Shown: in pieces, positions 22,928 to 37,213 of the stretch
How the letters are laid out: every line of letters starts with the position of its first letter
Numbering within the stretch: position 1 is the first letter of the stretch
DNA from: [Phialemoniopsis] sp. UDSM-2020
Taxonomy: Eukaryota; Ascomycota; Sordariomycetes; Thyridiales; Thyridiaceae
Length of the DNA: 64,000 nt
Reading direction: 5' to 3'
Assembly (NCBI GenBank): GCA_018873225.1
Contig: JAEILZ010000006.1
Coordinates: 2,728,001 to 2,792,000, forward strand
Position numbers and translations under genes: made by a program
The notes under the pieces: model-generated
Seen by the model: only the letters and a program-made list of their open reading frames with translations
Databases searched by the model: none
Told to the model about the DNA's origin: nothing

Positions 22928-24578
22928 TTAAACCTTGTCTGCCGGACCATACTCTACTGTCTTCACATGCGCCTCGGCCACGTCCAATTTGGGGTTTACA
23001 GTGATCTCCACCTTGGCTTGTTTGAACCTGCGAATCGGGGTCTTGTCATTGAATAGAATGTCGATTTCCTCAAGGCTCTTGCCCTTAGTCTCTGGAACGG
23101 ACAAGAACGCAAAGACAAAGGAGATGGCGGCGAGGCCTCCAAATATAAAGCCGACCTTGGACCCTAGTGCGGCATACGGCGGGTTCAGCAGGTATGGGAG
23201 TCCAAAGGTCATCGCGGCTTGGGTGCAGATGGCCAGGAGGGACCCGGTTGCGTATGTCACATCGCGAACCTCTGCTGAAGGGACTTCGGCAGTGATTGTG
23301 TGGGAAAGTTGACCCCAGGCGGCACTGTAGGCGACGGAGAAGATAATCATCATGGCGATGATGGCGCTGCTGATGTCGTATGTTGCCTTGGCCAAGCCAA
23401 GCCCTCCCATGGTGAGAAGAGCGCAAGCTTGGATGAATGACCCACCCAGGAGCAGAGGGCGGCGGCCAACGCGGTCGACGATGAGCAGGGTGGTGATCGA
23501 GCACAACAGGATGAGACAGGACTGGATGACGCTGAGGCTGAAGGGGTTGACCGTCCCGATCGACTTGAAGAATATCGTCCCGTACATGGAAGCAAACGCA
23601 TTACCAGTGCCATGGAGGAAGAAATTCGTACCGAGCACAATGCCTGTTCTCTTGATGTGCTTGCGAGACCAGATCTTGACCCAACGAACCCAGAAGTCAC
23701 CTTTGCCATCCTGACTCTGCGCGGGACTAGCTGCCTGGATGGCAGTCAGCTCTTCTTGTATCTGTTCCTCGGTGAACTTCCCATTTCGCAAAACTCTGAG
23801 AGATTCTAATGCCTCTTCATGCCTGTCGTGGAGCACAAGCCAGCGGGGAGACTCCGGAATGAAGAACGACCCGGCAAGAACCATGCTGGGGATGACATAG
23901 AACAATCCAAGCGGAATCAAGTAGCTGTTCTTGCTGCGTAGATCGCTCGTGCCCCGACAGATGACTGTCATGATCAACATGCCAAGGGTCAAGGCCGTGT
24001 TGTAGGAGGCGACCATAGCACCTCGAGCGTGCTGCGGTGTGATCTCGGCCTGATACAGCGGAATGACAGCGAGTTCCATGCCGATGTAGAGGTAATTTAG
24101 GGCTCGGCCGGCCATCATCTGATCGGCACTTCGCGATGTAATCAAGACTGTGCTGAGGAGGATAGTCCAGATGGACATGACCCGAACGGTAATTCGGCGA
24201 CCGAAACGGTGAGAGAGCTGGTTACCAATGATCAAGCCTTGAAAGTACTCAGTTAGCGACAATCTCGCAGACGGGTGCTAGGGTATAAGCAACGAGCAGC
24301 AACTCGTGGCGTGCCGTGCCTCGTAACATACCAACTGCAAATCCCACAATGCTGAATCCGTTGAACAGGGACAGCCAGGTAGGCGTGATTATCTTCTTTC
24401 CATTGGGGCCCAAGGTGCCAAAATCCTCGATGAAATGATCCATGGCTTGGATGTTGTTGAAAGCTGCGCCTTCGAATCCGAAGTTGAACTGCGACACAGC
24501 CAGCAGTGCAGCAGTGTAGGTAAGTCTCTTGTTGAACATTGCCCCGAAGGGGACGTGTGAGGATGAGAATCGAGGCAT
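22928..24578 (-). CDS. MFS sugar porter (hexose/disaccharide transporter family)
   Basis: Two exons (24578-24332, 24237-22928) join in phase to 518 residues, the usual length. Sugar porters move mono- or disaccharides across the plasma membrane with protons. Seen: twelve membrane segments; N-terminal QFNFGFEGAAFNN; the loop 2 motif GNQLSHRFGRR; the loop 6 motif PESPRWLVLHDR; the loop 8 motif VDRVGRRPLLL; and the C-terminal signature VPETKGKSLEEID. The first intron falls after the first two helices, as in related fungal genes. It diverges from a Zn2Cys6 regulator across 583 bp and sits in a block with sulfatase and GH78 genes, so uptake of their substrate or product is plausible. Substrate is inference. 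Confidence 0.93.
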
Positions 24579-25161
24579 TCTCTAAGATCGATTGAGGGTA
24601 CTTGACTCGGTAGAACGAGATGGAGTCAAGGATGAGATAAGGCTCTGTGGTTGTATGAGCTGTTTGTTCATCAGGGCGATCTCCCCCATCGTATTTATAT
24701 CTGGCTGGAGTCTAGAAGGGATGAAGTTCAGACTCTCTCTGAACCTTTGGTCAAGAATTGAACTAGGTAAAGTCGGTAGTATGGCCTCCTTGAAAATCAT
24801 TTCATGGAGCATTTATTAGTCTCAGTGCTAGTGCGGCCTTCTCCAGGAATTTCTCCACGCTGGTGGTGGTGCATATGCCCGGATGTATCTCCCCATCTTA
24901 CCCCGACTTCATCGCCCATACCTAATAAGTCCCTAGTCGATCCACATGACTATCCAAAACTAGTTCAAGTTCCAGGGCTGGCCAAGCATTTGCCAGCATT
25001 TATTCCGAAGTTTCGCCGCTCCGTCCTTTCTCAACTTGACTTTATGCGTGACGATTCCGCTCCGAAGTTATATCGATGTTTTGTCGACTCTACCCCTGCT
25101 TCCGGCTTCGATTGATTGTCGCTTGACTTTTCCTCATTCGCTCAATTGCTCTATCCGAGTT
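24579..25161. promoter_or_regulatory. Divergent promoter between MFS porter and Zn2Cys6 regulator
   Basis: 583 bp with the two genes leaving in opposite directions. Several CCG/CGG triplets occur (for example near 25013-25023), as expected if the regulator controls its own locus. No single operator can be named. Confidence 0.45.
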
Positions 25162-27007
25162 ATGGCCTCACAGTCTCACAGCCCACTCACGCCGTCTTCG
25201 ATCACCGCAGGGGGCGGGGAGACGTCGCCAATTGCAACCCCGAGACCCCGCAATGAGAATGCTTGTGACAAATGCAGGGCAAGGAAAGTCAAGGTCAGCT
25301 GTGATGGATTGCCTGTTAGCATGATCTTGGAAGGATACTTCATCAGCTTATCAGCGGACGAGTTACCTAATGTTTGTCTCCTCAAAACATAGTGTCGGTT
25401 CAAACCCAAAGAAACCCGATGCGAAGGGTGCATCTTCCTCGGGGCGGATTGCACCCATGCTCAACCAAGACGAAGAAGGGGCCCCACAAACAAGTAAGGC
25501 GGTTGTGAATACCCTATCGGGCAGTTATCCCCAAGACAGTACGCTGAACCAGATCTTCAAGACATGCTCCGGCAGCAGCCTCGCCGATAGCTGCACCGAA
25601 ACAGGCCGAGCTTGTGGCGAGCCAAGAGACCGCCGGCAACGACGCGGCTCTCGGCGGCTGCAACGAGCACTCGCCTGCTCATAGTTTGGGATCTCATACT
25701 CGACGCTCTGTCCAGAGTTCGGCATGGCTCAGCACGCTTCCCTCCGATGCCATCCAGCGGGCCATATCAGACTGGTTCCAATACGTCTATCCTATATCAC
25801 CGATCGTTCACAGACGACGCTTCATCGTTCGTCTACGCCGCGGTGATGCTGAGCATGATGCCACTTTCTGTAGCCTCGTTCTCGCAATATGCGCCACGTC
25901 CGTCGAGGTTCTGCACAGGTTTGACTATGGAGATCTCACCACGCAGCGTTGCCTTGACCTGATCGAACAACACCATCTCCTTGGTCAAGACTTGGTCCCA
26001 AGAACATCCCGCTCCCTTGAATGGTGCACGACTATGTATCTTCTAAGCCATCGTTGAGGGAATGGGTTCGTCTTGGTATACTACGGGAACCAGGCTCATA
26101 CCACTTATTCGCCGAAGCAGCAGTCGGCGTCAAATACCTGATGTACTATGAACTGAATGGCTTTGATTCCTGTGACCAGGAGCTTCTCAAGCGCCTGTTT
26201 TGGATGGTCTTTTCGGGAAGCTGGTAAGTCTTCTCACCATCAAGGCTTGTGACAAAGCTCAGCATGCTTACCAACTTGATGATGAACAGTACAGCCGACA
26301 CTTTTGGCAGACTGACTCCATGTGTTTTGACGCACCAGGATCATGCCGCCCGGAATCGACCTCAAATACTGTCAGATGCTGAGCTGGACCCGGAGTTATA
26401 CAGTTCTGACGAGGGATTCACGCCTTGGCATGCCGACCGAATCTCATACGTCCCGGGTTTAAATTTCCTCAGCGATGTGTACTACGTCTGGCACGAATCA
26501 CAGATCATCCAGTTCTATCCTCCGCGGAGCAATAAGGAGATCTTAGACATCTTCTTAACCCGAGTCGAAGAAGTCATCGAGTCACTACCACCCGAGCTCC
26601 GATGGCGCGGCGGCCTCTCACGCCGGCGTGTTGCTACCGAGGGCCACGAGGCGCAGATGCTCAACATATACCTGACTAGCTTCCATGTCAGGTCCAATCT
26701 GGTCCAGAGGTTCGGGCCAGTGCCCGGAGCTGGGGAGGAGCTGCGGCGGATAATGGACGACTTGCTGGAAGTGGTAAATAACATTCCCTGCAACCCAATG
26801 GACGCCAATGGCAAGATATTTCATTCCAAGATCAGGGACATAGGCGCCGTCTATCTCGAGCAGGTATGCGCAGACGAGGCGGCAGCAGGGGGTGTGCTTG
26901 ACGAAAAGGCTCGGTCACGGCTGGAACAGTTGTTGGCTCGGCTGATCGAGCTTGATGCAGGAGATGGAATGATGATTCAATCGGGTGTCAATTATTTCTT
27001 AAATTGA
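25162..27007 (+). CDS. Zn2Cys6 transcription factor with fungal-specific domain; probable frameshift
   Basis: Exons 25162-25314, 25393-25493, 25553-26223 and 26290-27007. The Zn cluster is split by an intron: CDKCRARKVK with a further Cys at VSC, then CRF, then CEGCIFLGADC. Spacing between the second and third Cys is eight residues rather than the usual six. The fungal-specific regulatory domain follows (FQYVYPISPIVHRRRF, then FAEAAVGVKYLMYYELN, then RLFWMVFSGSC). The frame breaks near 26051: the upstream frame stops at a TGA while homology continues in another frame. Removing a 41-nt intron (26053-26093) would rejoin them, giving 533 residues, but that is too short to be likely. A one-base deletion fits better. 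Its position suggests control of the neighbouring transporter and hydrolases. Confidence 0.8.
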
Positions 27008-27609
27008 ATAAAGACATGTGTGAAGACTACGTGGAGCCTTAAGAGTTGGAGCAATGACATGAAGCCTCAACCTTTTTCTCTTTTTTCACCCCTTTTTTCT
27101 TCTTTTACCTTGGTTTCTCTTTTTTTTCACCTTGACCCTCTTACTTCTTTTTATCTTCTTCTTCTTCTTCTTCCTTTCTTTTCTTCTTGCTTTTTCTTTT
27201 TCTTCCTTCTTTTTTCCTTTCTTCTTTGTCTTTTTTCTTCTTTGTCTTTTTTCTTCTTTCTCCCTCTATCTCTCTTTTTTTTTTAATATTAGAAAAGAAA
27301 AAAACTGACACAGGTCTTGACGGAGGGTTGTAACTTATCTACCTCCTAACACAGCTGTATGCGCACAGCGATCTTAAGTCCGAAAATTTAAAGTGGTCGC
27401 GTTTCGCGCCAAGGGTGAGAGCCGACTGGTCTCGGCGCCAATTATTTTTTGGCCATTATCAGGCGATCGATTGCCAATTGGCATGGCCTGATCTTTAGGA
27501 CCCAGAAAAAAAGTCCCTACAAATCCCCCAAGCCTCTTCTCTAACATTGTGCACCACAACCACTGCCAAACGCCTCTTCAGGCACGATCCTCCTCCCTCA
27601 ACAGCGACA
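27008..27609. other. Intergenic with long pyrimidine tract
   Basis: Contains a CT/T-rich tract at about 27070-27286 and then the COX15 promoter. No gene seen. Confidence 0.5.
27070..27286 (+). repeat. Polypyrimidine tract
   Basis: About 215 bp almost entirely C and T on the plus strand, with TTCTTC and TTTTTC units. It follows the regulator stop codon and precedes COX15. Confidence 0.85.
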
Positions 27610-29154
27610 ATGGCATCCCTCTTCCAGATGGGCATGCGGAGGGCCCTCTTGCAGCTCGGGCCCAAGTCCAGCAGCGCCTTCGTCTGCCGCCAATGCCTCC
27701 AGAGATCGACGCCCGCCGCCGCTGCCGGCATGCGGACCACCACGGCCGCGCCCTCGATGCTGGCGCAAATCATGCGCTCTCGTGGTTTCGCGACGACAAG
27801 GCACAGAGCGAGTGCCGTCGCCTCTATCGGCAGCCAAATTCCACCCATCAGCACCGCCGCTGCGGCCGCGAGCAAGACCACCAAGAGTTCCTTCCCGGAG
27901 ACCAATGCCCGGTCTGTCGGCCTGTGGCTCCTGGGTAGCGCTATAAGTGTTTTTGGTATCGTGGTCTGGGGAGGATTGACCAGACTCACGGAATCTGGGT
28001 AAGCATATCTCTGTGCTCTGCTACACTACCTTCAATTGACTAACCCCTTCGTGACCGCATCTAGACTAAGTATCACCGAGTGGCGCCCCGTCACCGGCTC
28101 CATGCCGCCCCGGTCCCTCGAGGACTGGGAGGACGAGTTCGCCAAGTACCGCGCCAGCCCCGAGTTCGCCCTGCTCAACCCCAACATGACCCTCGACGAG
28201 TTCAAAAAGATCTACTTTATGGAGTGGTTCCACCGCGTCTGGGGCCGCGTCATCGGCGTCACCTTTGTCCTGCCCGCCGTCTACTTCGTCGCCCGCCGGC
28301 GCGTCACCGCCCGCATGGCCTGGAACCTCCTCGGCATCTCCTCCCTCATCGGCTTCCAGGGCTTCATCGGCTGGTGGATGGTCAAGTCCGGCCTCAAGGA
28401 CGACCTCTTCGCGCCCGGCTCCCACCCGCGCGTCTCCCAGTACCGCCTGACCGCCCACCTCGCCACCGCCTTCGTCTGCTACTCGTGGATGCTCGTCTCC
28501 GCCCTGTCCGTCCTGCGCACCCGCCGCCTCCTCGCCGACCCGGCCGCCGGCCTCAAGGTCCTGACCGCCCTGCAGAACCCGGCCCTCCGGACGTACCGGC
28601 GCCTCGTCACCGCGCTGACCGCCCTCGTCTTCACGACCGCCATGTCGGGCGCCCTCGTCGCGGGGCTCGACGCCGGGCTGATTTACAACGAGTTCCCCAT
28701 GATGGGCAACGGCCTGACCCCGCCCAAGTCGGAGCTCTGGTCGCGCTTCTACTGCCGCAAGGAGGACGGCAGCGACCTGTGGTGGCGCAACATGCTCGAG
28801 AACCCCAGCCTCGTGCAGCTCGACCACCGCATCCTCGCCGTCACGACCTTCACCGCCGTCCTGTCCCTCTGGGCCTTCAGCCGCCGGGGCAACCTCGCCG
28901 CCGTGCTGCCGCGCACCGCGCAAAAGGGCACCATGGGCATGGTCCACCTCGTCTGCATGCAGGCCGCGCTGGGCATCAGCACGCTGATCTACATGGTTCC
29001 CCTGCCGCTCGCGGCGCTGCACCAGGCCGGCGCGCTGGCGTTGCTGACCGGCGCGCTCGTCCTGGGCCACCGCCTGCGCGTGCCCAAGTCGACGCTGATG
29101 ATGATCCAGCGGAGGTTGAAGGAGGCCGCCGCGGCGCAGGCCAAGAAGGCGTGA
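27610..29154 (+). CDS. cox15: COX15, heme A synthase, mitochondrial inner membrane
   Basis: Two exons (27610-27998, 28065-29154) join in phase to 492 residues. COX15 oxidises the C8 methyl group of heme O to make heme A for cytochrome c oxidase. Seen: an Arg-rich mitochondrial presequence with MRSRGFATTRHR; a first membrane helix (SVGLWLLGSAISVFGIVVWG) followed by GLTRLTESGLSITEW; the first-half histidines in FMEWFHRVWGR and RLTAHLATAF; the second-half histidines in QLDHRILAVTTF and LAALHQAGAL; and eight hydrophobic helices. All expected heme-ligand histidines are present. The ATG at 27610 is chosen because the presequence starts there, although the frame is open a little further upstream. 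The gene is GC-rich at third positions, which creates long false antisense frames. Confidence 0.96.
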
Positions 29155-29491
29155 TCCTAATCACGTTATAGAGAGATAGATAGAAAGAGGTGAAATGTAC
29201 TACCAAATCAGTGTATAAATATGGCCAGGAAATGGCGCCGGGGGTACACATGTACAATATCAAGACAAACTCACTGGCAGTGTTATCTGCCCAAACTTAT
29301 AGACATATGACACATCTCAATACCAATTCGAAATTTTGCTTGGGTAGCTTCTCTAATCTAACCCTACTACAAGGGCTCTACATCGTTTTTAAGATATCAT
29401 TGCGCGATTCTTGCCGTGCAATGATGTTCAATTCCTGCTAAGCGATTGTAAACCAATGTCCCTCCCATCGACACACATTCTATTGAATTGC
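29155..29491. other. Convergent 3' flanks
   Basis: 337 bp between the COX15 stop and the lysyl-tRNA synthetase stop. AT-rich, no gene seen. Confidence 0.5.
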
Positions 29492-31693
<2,202 letters not shown>

Positions 31694-32319
31694 TATGAGC
31701 TTGGGTGTCAGTAAGCGGCTTCAATGGTGGTATTTGCGCAGAGGTTTTCCTCTTGGTGTTGATGTGGGATGAAGCAACCTGAAGATTTTATGGTGGGGTA
31801 AATTTTTCGATTGCTTGAGTCACTGAATCATTTGTGGCAGAATCGCGGGGTGACTAACACGCCCGCCAGCTGCCGCGTCCTGAATCCGGCAATCATTGAT
31901 TGATAATTGTACCAAACAGAACGCATCATTGTGGCTGTCGCAGATTCCATGCAATATGTAGATATATGTTGACAGTCAACCCTGATCCTGTCCCAAAAGT
32001 TGTCTGACTCAATTTTTCGAAGCAGGGTAGCTGTGAGTCAAACGATTCGAGTACGCTTGCGTACTCCCGACGACATCACTTACACAAGAAACTGCTGCAA
32101 GTAACACCTATCGTGTAGTAAACGCTCTCATATCTCATTCTGTACGCTCTTTCAGTCCTTACACCTCGTATACAATAGGTAGTTATATAGCCCAAATATT
32201 TTGAGCGGTCCTCATGCCCTTAGAATCGGCCTCGTTGCCCCGCCTCTCGCTATAGGGGAAATAGTGGTTATTGTCTTCAAGACGCTCGTCTCATCGAATC
32301 ACAGAGCTCCCACACGGAT
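31694..32319. other. Promoter of lysyl-tRNA synthetase and 3' flank of next gene
   Basis: 626 bp between two minus-strand genes. No gene or repeat seen. Confidence 0.5.
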
Positions 32320-34387
32320 TCACTCGTCCATGTACATCGGGTCTCCGTCCTCGTCCTGCTCCTCTAGCTCTTCATGTGCTAATTGTTCGGCCTTGTTGGT
32401 ACTGCTGTCGGAGCCGTTGCCGTTCATCTCGAGTGCCGTTGCCCCCGAGTTCAGCAGGGCAGCCTTGCGGGATCCAAGGCTCGCTGTGTTGCGGTTCTTG
32501 GTCTGCGACACTGCCTTGTTCTTGACCACACCATTTGTCGCCCTGCGTCGATTGGTACCTCTGGTACGCTGGACTTCAAGCTGAGATGTCTGCTGCTGAG
32601 GGGTGGGTAGGGTCGGGGTTTTAGAGATGGGCGTGTTCATCTGCGCAAACCCGTCGTCATCTTCCATCTCGGCATCCGCGTCTTGATCGCTCACGTCGTC
32701 GACCGATGCTGCGGTAGGGGTGGCGGCAGCTGACTGTGGTTTGTCATTTGTCGCTTTGGTGGCCTCGTCTTGACCATTCGTCCGGTTGGCAGGTTTGAAA
32801 CCTGTCGCCTTATTTTTCGGGGGAGGGGGCTGTTGTACAATGGGGACAGCTGTTTGTTGCACCGTGGCGATGGTGCCGGCAGAAGCCTCGTTGTTACCTC
32901 CACCGGACAAAGGTGTTGAAGTGGTCGGTGTCGGCTGGTCTGTAGTTCTATCGGCACTGATACTGGCAGCCCTGGTCTTCGTGACGATGGTCTTCCATCG
33001 GTCAATGGATGCGCCTACCAGGGTGCTGAGGTCGGAATGGCGGTCATTGACATCCAGTCCGATCGCCTTGTGTCCGTTGACGACAAATGCCTCCTGCATG
33101 CGGATCAAGAACTCTCGATCGAAAGGAACAGTTGTCGGGGCAAAAAGTTTGTATTCCCGGGGCTGCTGGAGCTTGTTCAGGTGCTCAATTTGGGATTTCA
33201 GGTTTGCGTTGTCCTGCTTGAGCGTATGTTGGGCGTCTTTCAACTTGTCCAGCTCGCTCTGCTTCCTTCCTGCGCTCCTTGCGAGCTCGAGAATCCAGAG
33301 TTCCTGCTGGCGGTCAGGGGGCAGAGTGTTCCACACGCTGAAGGCCGATTCCAGATGCTCCGCGACCTGCCGTTCGAGGTTCTCGGCCGTCCTGAGGGCT
33401 TTTCGTACATACTCATTCGTGTCGGGTTGGAATGCCACAAGGCTTGGGGGATATGTAAAGTCTTCGGCGATAGCCGTCGTGGCAGAAGTGCAAGTTATCT
33501 TCCACTTTCGGAACTCTTCAGTAAAATAGTTTCCCAGGGCAGCTTGTTGCTGAGCTCCCGGTGGGGTGATCGACCAAGACGTAGCTGTCGGAAGCTGTGT
33601 GGACGAGAAGAGTGTGGGTGGCGCTTTGAGACACTGGAGGACAAGGGCTGGGAAGTCCAGGGACAAGGGCTCAAAGTCAAAGGGCATCGAGGTCATGTCA
33701 ATTTGGAGTCTAGGTAGTGCGTTAGGGTCATCGTGCCGTGCAGTTGATCGTGCAGGACTGTGTAACTTACTTGGCTGCTCTCCAAGAAGCGATTACCTCA
33801 CGCAACGCCAGTTCGGCGGCTCTGCTCGTATCCAGAGCATCTTGCATCTTCTGTTTCAAGTCTAGTTGCGATTTATCAAGCTGCTTACTCGCAACTCGCG
33901 AAGAATTCTGCGTCCTGCTAGCATCGTGGGCACCGTCTGATACGGCGTCCCGAGGCGTTCCTCCATTTCTCAGCGCATCGCTGATCACTCCAGTCGCCTC
34001 CCATCGCGGTGTAAAAGCAGGAATGCCGGCTGTGTAGTCGAGGGGGCTGCGCCCATCCTTCTGGACGGAAGGCGATTGGAGATGGGAGGACCCGGCTTCC
34101 GAGGCAGGGCTCTTGTGTGATGCGGCAGCCGGGGTGGCTATGGGGGTAACAGTATCCCTCCTGGTCACGCCCTTGGGCTGTCTTCTTGTGATGTTGCCGC
34201 GCAGCTGTCGGATGATGTCCACATCGTGGATGCCATCGGCAGGCTTGGGGTTCTTTTCCTTGATATAAAGGTCAAGATGGCGACCGAGCGACGAGGACGT
34301 GAAAGCCTGGCCGCAGAATTGGCAATTCTTGTCCTTGGGAGCTTTCGGGGTGCTCCCGTCCACATTTGCATCGGAGTTATCTGGCAT
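32320..34387 (-). CDS. Fungal protein with N-terminal zinc knuckle/C2H2-type finger and coiled coil, function unknown
   Basis: Two exons (34387-33771, 33709-32320) join in phase to 668 residues. A single zinc-finger-like motif lies near the N-terminus: CQFCGQAFTSSSLGRHLDLY (Cys-x2-Cys and one His, with a Tyr where the last ligand would be, so possibly incomplete). Central residues form a predicted coiled coil (LARSAGRKQSELDKLKDAQ and following). The C-terminal third is acidic and Pro/Thr/Gln-rich and ends in a DEDGDPMYMDE tail. I know similar uncharacterised proteins in Sordariomycetes but no function. Nuclear location is a guess from the finger and low-complexity tail. The single intron has GTAAGT and CCTAG sites. 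Confidence 0.85.
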
Positions 34388-35674
34388 GGTTGCTTGCTCC
34401 GGTATGGCTCCGCTGAGGCCATACAAATATCGCGCTCGTCATATAGGGCCTCAAATTAGGCAATCGCAGGGCAGGATGGTCGAAACACCCGGGGCTGCTC
34501 CTGTTGTCATCTGCCGTTCTCGACTAGGTTTGTGTCGGGGTCGGCATTGGTGTCGAATATCGAATGCGAGGGTAAACGAAGCTTGGGTGCTGCTGTCTGG
34601 TCGAGCTTGACGTCTCCCGAGTGCCTTGTCGTATTGTCTCTCTGTTGATCTCGGTGGAGTAAAAGCAGCGCGAGGCCGCTATTTAAATCGTTCGGACCTT
34701 GCTCCGCGATGTTGTCCCCCCTTTGACGAGCGCAAAGTAAAGGAGAGAGGCGACAGACAGCGACGGCGCAGGATGTCACATTGGAAATTTAATTATTACT
34801 CCAGTATTTTATTAAGGTGCCCAGGGTGTTCCACCCCAGATTCAGCGGGAGCTGTTAGCGCTATTGGCGCAGGCGACACGCGATTGGGCGCGCTGCAGGG
34901 GCGGGAAAGGTCAGCCCAATCGCGCTTGTCAACGGGTTTTCCAAGGATCCAGGGGATCCCAGCACTTGTTCCTTGTCCTTGTGTTCCAACCGTCTTCCGC
35001 CCTCCTAGTTGTCGATCGCAGCCACGCCTCTCTCCACTCTGGCGACCCATGGCAAGGGTTACTGGGTTGAAACAAAGACGGCATTCACCATGTCTTTGTT
35101 CCCTTTTACGTATGCCCGCTCCATGACACAGAGGCATTCTGGAAAAGAGAAGGACTACTAGCTGGGTTGTGCCAATGACAACTGGTCAGATCATCTGATC
35201 TCCAGGGCTATTCGTCCGATTGACGAATACGGCGTGGCTCAGGGGTTGTTCAGCTTGGGAAAATGGCAGTGGGTACAGAACAACCCTGTCACAATCGTGT
35301 TTCTTTGAAGTTGCCATTTTGCTTTTGCAACCTTGAAACATTTTTCAGGCGATTGTCAATGGCATGGAAGCCGGGATCCGTTAGTCAAGCCTTGGCCAAG
35401 GCAGTGAGCGGTCGATAGGTCTGTTTGTTGAAGAAACTCAGTTTAAGTCAACTCATTGCTTTTTCCCCTAGGAGCTGAAGAGCTAGGTGCACAAGAACCC
35501 CTGAACTTCGCATATTGAAACTATTTTGGACTTCCGTACACCGTATAGGCCATCTAGTCACGACTGAGTCTGAAGTGAGCCTTCTCAATCATCTCGCCAT
35601 CTCCGTGCCAGTGTGTCAACATTGAGACCATTTAAAATTCTGCAAAGCACAGACAAATGAGCATCACCACCTAA
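34388..35674. other. Intergenic, no gene seen
   Basis: About 1.3 kb between the zinc-finger gene promoter and the end of the terpene synthase gene. Frames here are short and unsupported. The sequence marks the boundary of the terpene block. Confidence 0.45.
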
Positions 35675-37213
35675 CTACTTCCCGGCTTCTCCGGCAATTC
35701 CGGTGTGGGGAGACAGCGTCACAACCCCTGACTGATCCAAAAATGGGGGGTTTGAAAGAACCTTGACGTGTCCAGTCCTTCGAACTTGCTCAGCATCAAC
35801 TCCCAAGTAGCGCTCAGACTTAAAACTGTCTCTCCTCGGTTAACCACAGTACCTTGTTGTGCATGACAAACAGATAGTATCTTACCTCCAGTACAGGTTG
35901 GCCTTGACTACGCACTTGATCGCTTCGATATATCCCAAAACGTGCTCGTCAACATCGTCTCCCCAGCTAGGCACCTGTCGTTCCACAGTATCCCATCTAT
36001 GGTAGCATTTGTCGAGTATTTGACCTGCTGTGTCGAATGCCTCCTGAGCTGACATGCCTCTCATGCGGCATACAGCAACCATGTTGTGTGGCACGCCCTC
36101 CCGCTGTCTCGATTGTATCAGTGATTTATGTTTCTCCAGGTTTCAGGCGGAGCAAACTACCTGTTCCTTTTGGTATGATAAGATGTCGTTGGTTCTGAAA
36201 CAGTGAGTCTTGATGGTCCATTCTTAAAAAGAGGGGCCTCCGACCTACATAGACACCATGTCCATTCCCAAAACTTCCAATTCTTGAATGGCTGGATATT
36301 TAAAGACCATCTCTGGAACCGCTAGATCGTGTGCATATTCGACCAAATGGTATAGTGGTGAAACTCCGGCTGATTCCCGGCGAACATGTATCATCTCTTC
36401 CAGTGTTGGCGTATACCTCACGGTAACATCATCAATATGGTTGAGTACTCCCGCGCAGTAAGAGCGCATGGCCTTGGCGAAACGGTTTTGTACTTCTGTT
36501 CTGTGAGTTAGCAGAGATGATCGCATCGCAAGGAGAGCGCGGCTACCCATGGGTGATCCCTGCCAAACAATCAGTATTGGTCTCTGTAGGTCAATGAGTC
36601 TTAACTTACCATGGCTATCCGTCTGAAAACGGTATCATGAGCTTGGACTATCTTAAGCTTTTGTGAATGGTATTCTCTCCGCTCTACGGTTGCCATCAAG
36701 CTTTCCATGATTTCTCGTGATAACTAAGGTTGATCTCGCAAAAAACCATTATCAAACACTACCGCCCGTCAGAGAAAGAAAAAAGCAATATAACACCGTT
36801 GAAAGAATGACTCTACCTACTGTCATCATAGGGGAAGACCTGGCTTAGTTAGTGTTGGTTTGTGAACCTCGTTCGGCAGGTGGTTGTCTCTACCCAATTA
36901 CCCCAATCACAAAGCGTACAGAGCTTTGATGGCGACGCTCTTGGCGCAGCTACGGAACAGAAATAGGAGAAGTCGCATTTATGGATAGCATGGTTCATCT
37001 TGGTGTCGAAACCACAAAATCTGCCGTTGTTTAGAACTTTACAAGCACTTTGTTTTGTCTGAAAATGTACCTAGATAGCCATGCTTCTGACCGCTGTCGT
37101 ACAGAATTATAATGAGGATTGACTTGCGGTGGATCTTTTAGAAATGTCTTAAACAAATTAGGAAGAGTGACATCGATATAGTCATGGTTGATTTGCTCAT
37201 TCTGATCGAACAT
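35675..37213 (-). pseudogene. Class I terpene (sesquiterpene) synthase with one in-frame stop codon
   Basis: Eight exons (37213-37071, 37020-36894, 36839-36821, 36758-36610, 36559-36249, 36194-36161, 36103-35886, 35825-35675) join in phase, giving 384 codons including the stop, the size of fungal sesquiterpene cyclases. Such enzymes cyclise farnesyl diphosphate. Seen: VNPHYNSV near the N-terminus; DFSYFCSVAAPRA; the aspartate-rich metal motif DDMFD, built across a 19-nt exon; the NSE motif NDILSYQKE; and the C-terminal SERY, whose Arg-Tyr contact the diphosphate. All are intact. A TAG codon at 36724-36726, about 12 codons after DDMFD, interrupts the frame, and homology continues straight on in the same frame. 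No plausible splice removes it. So it is a recent pseudogene or a base error. The product type cannot be predicted. Confidence 0.88.

Noticed and set aside
28066..29070. Long antisense frame over COX15
   Set aside because: It is driven by GC-rich third positions of COX15 and has no domain; COX15 explains the stretch fully.
29420..29440. B-box-like GTTCAATTCC
   Set aside because: Flanking bases do not pair as a T-stem and no other tRNA parts are present.
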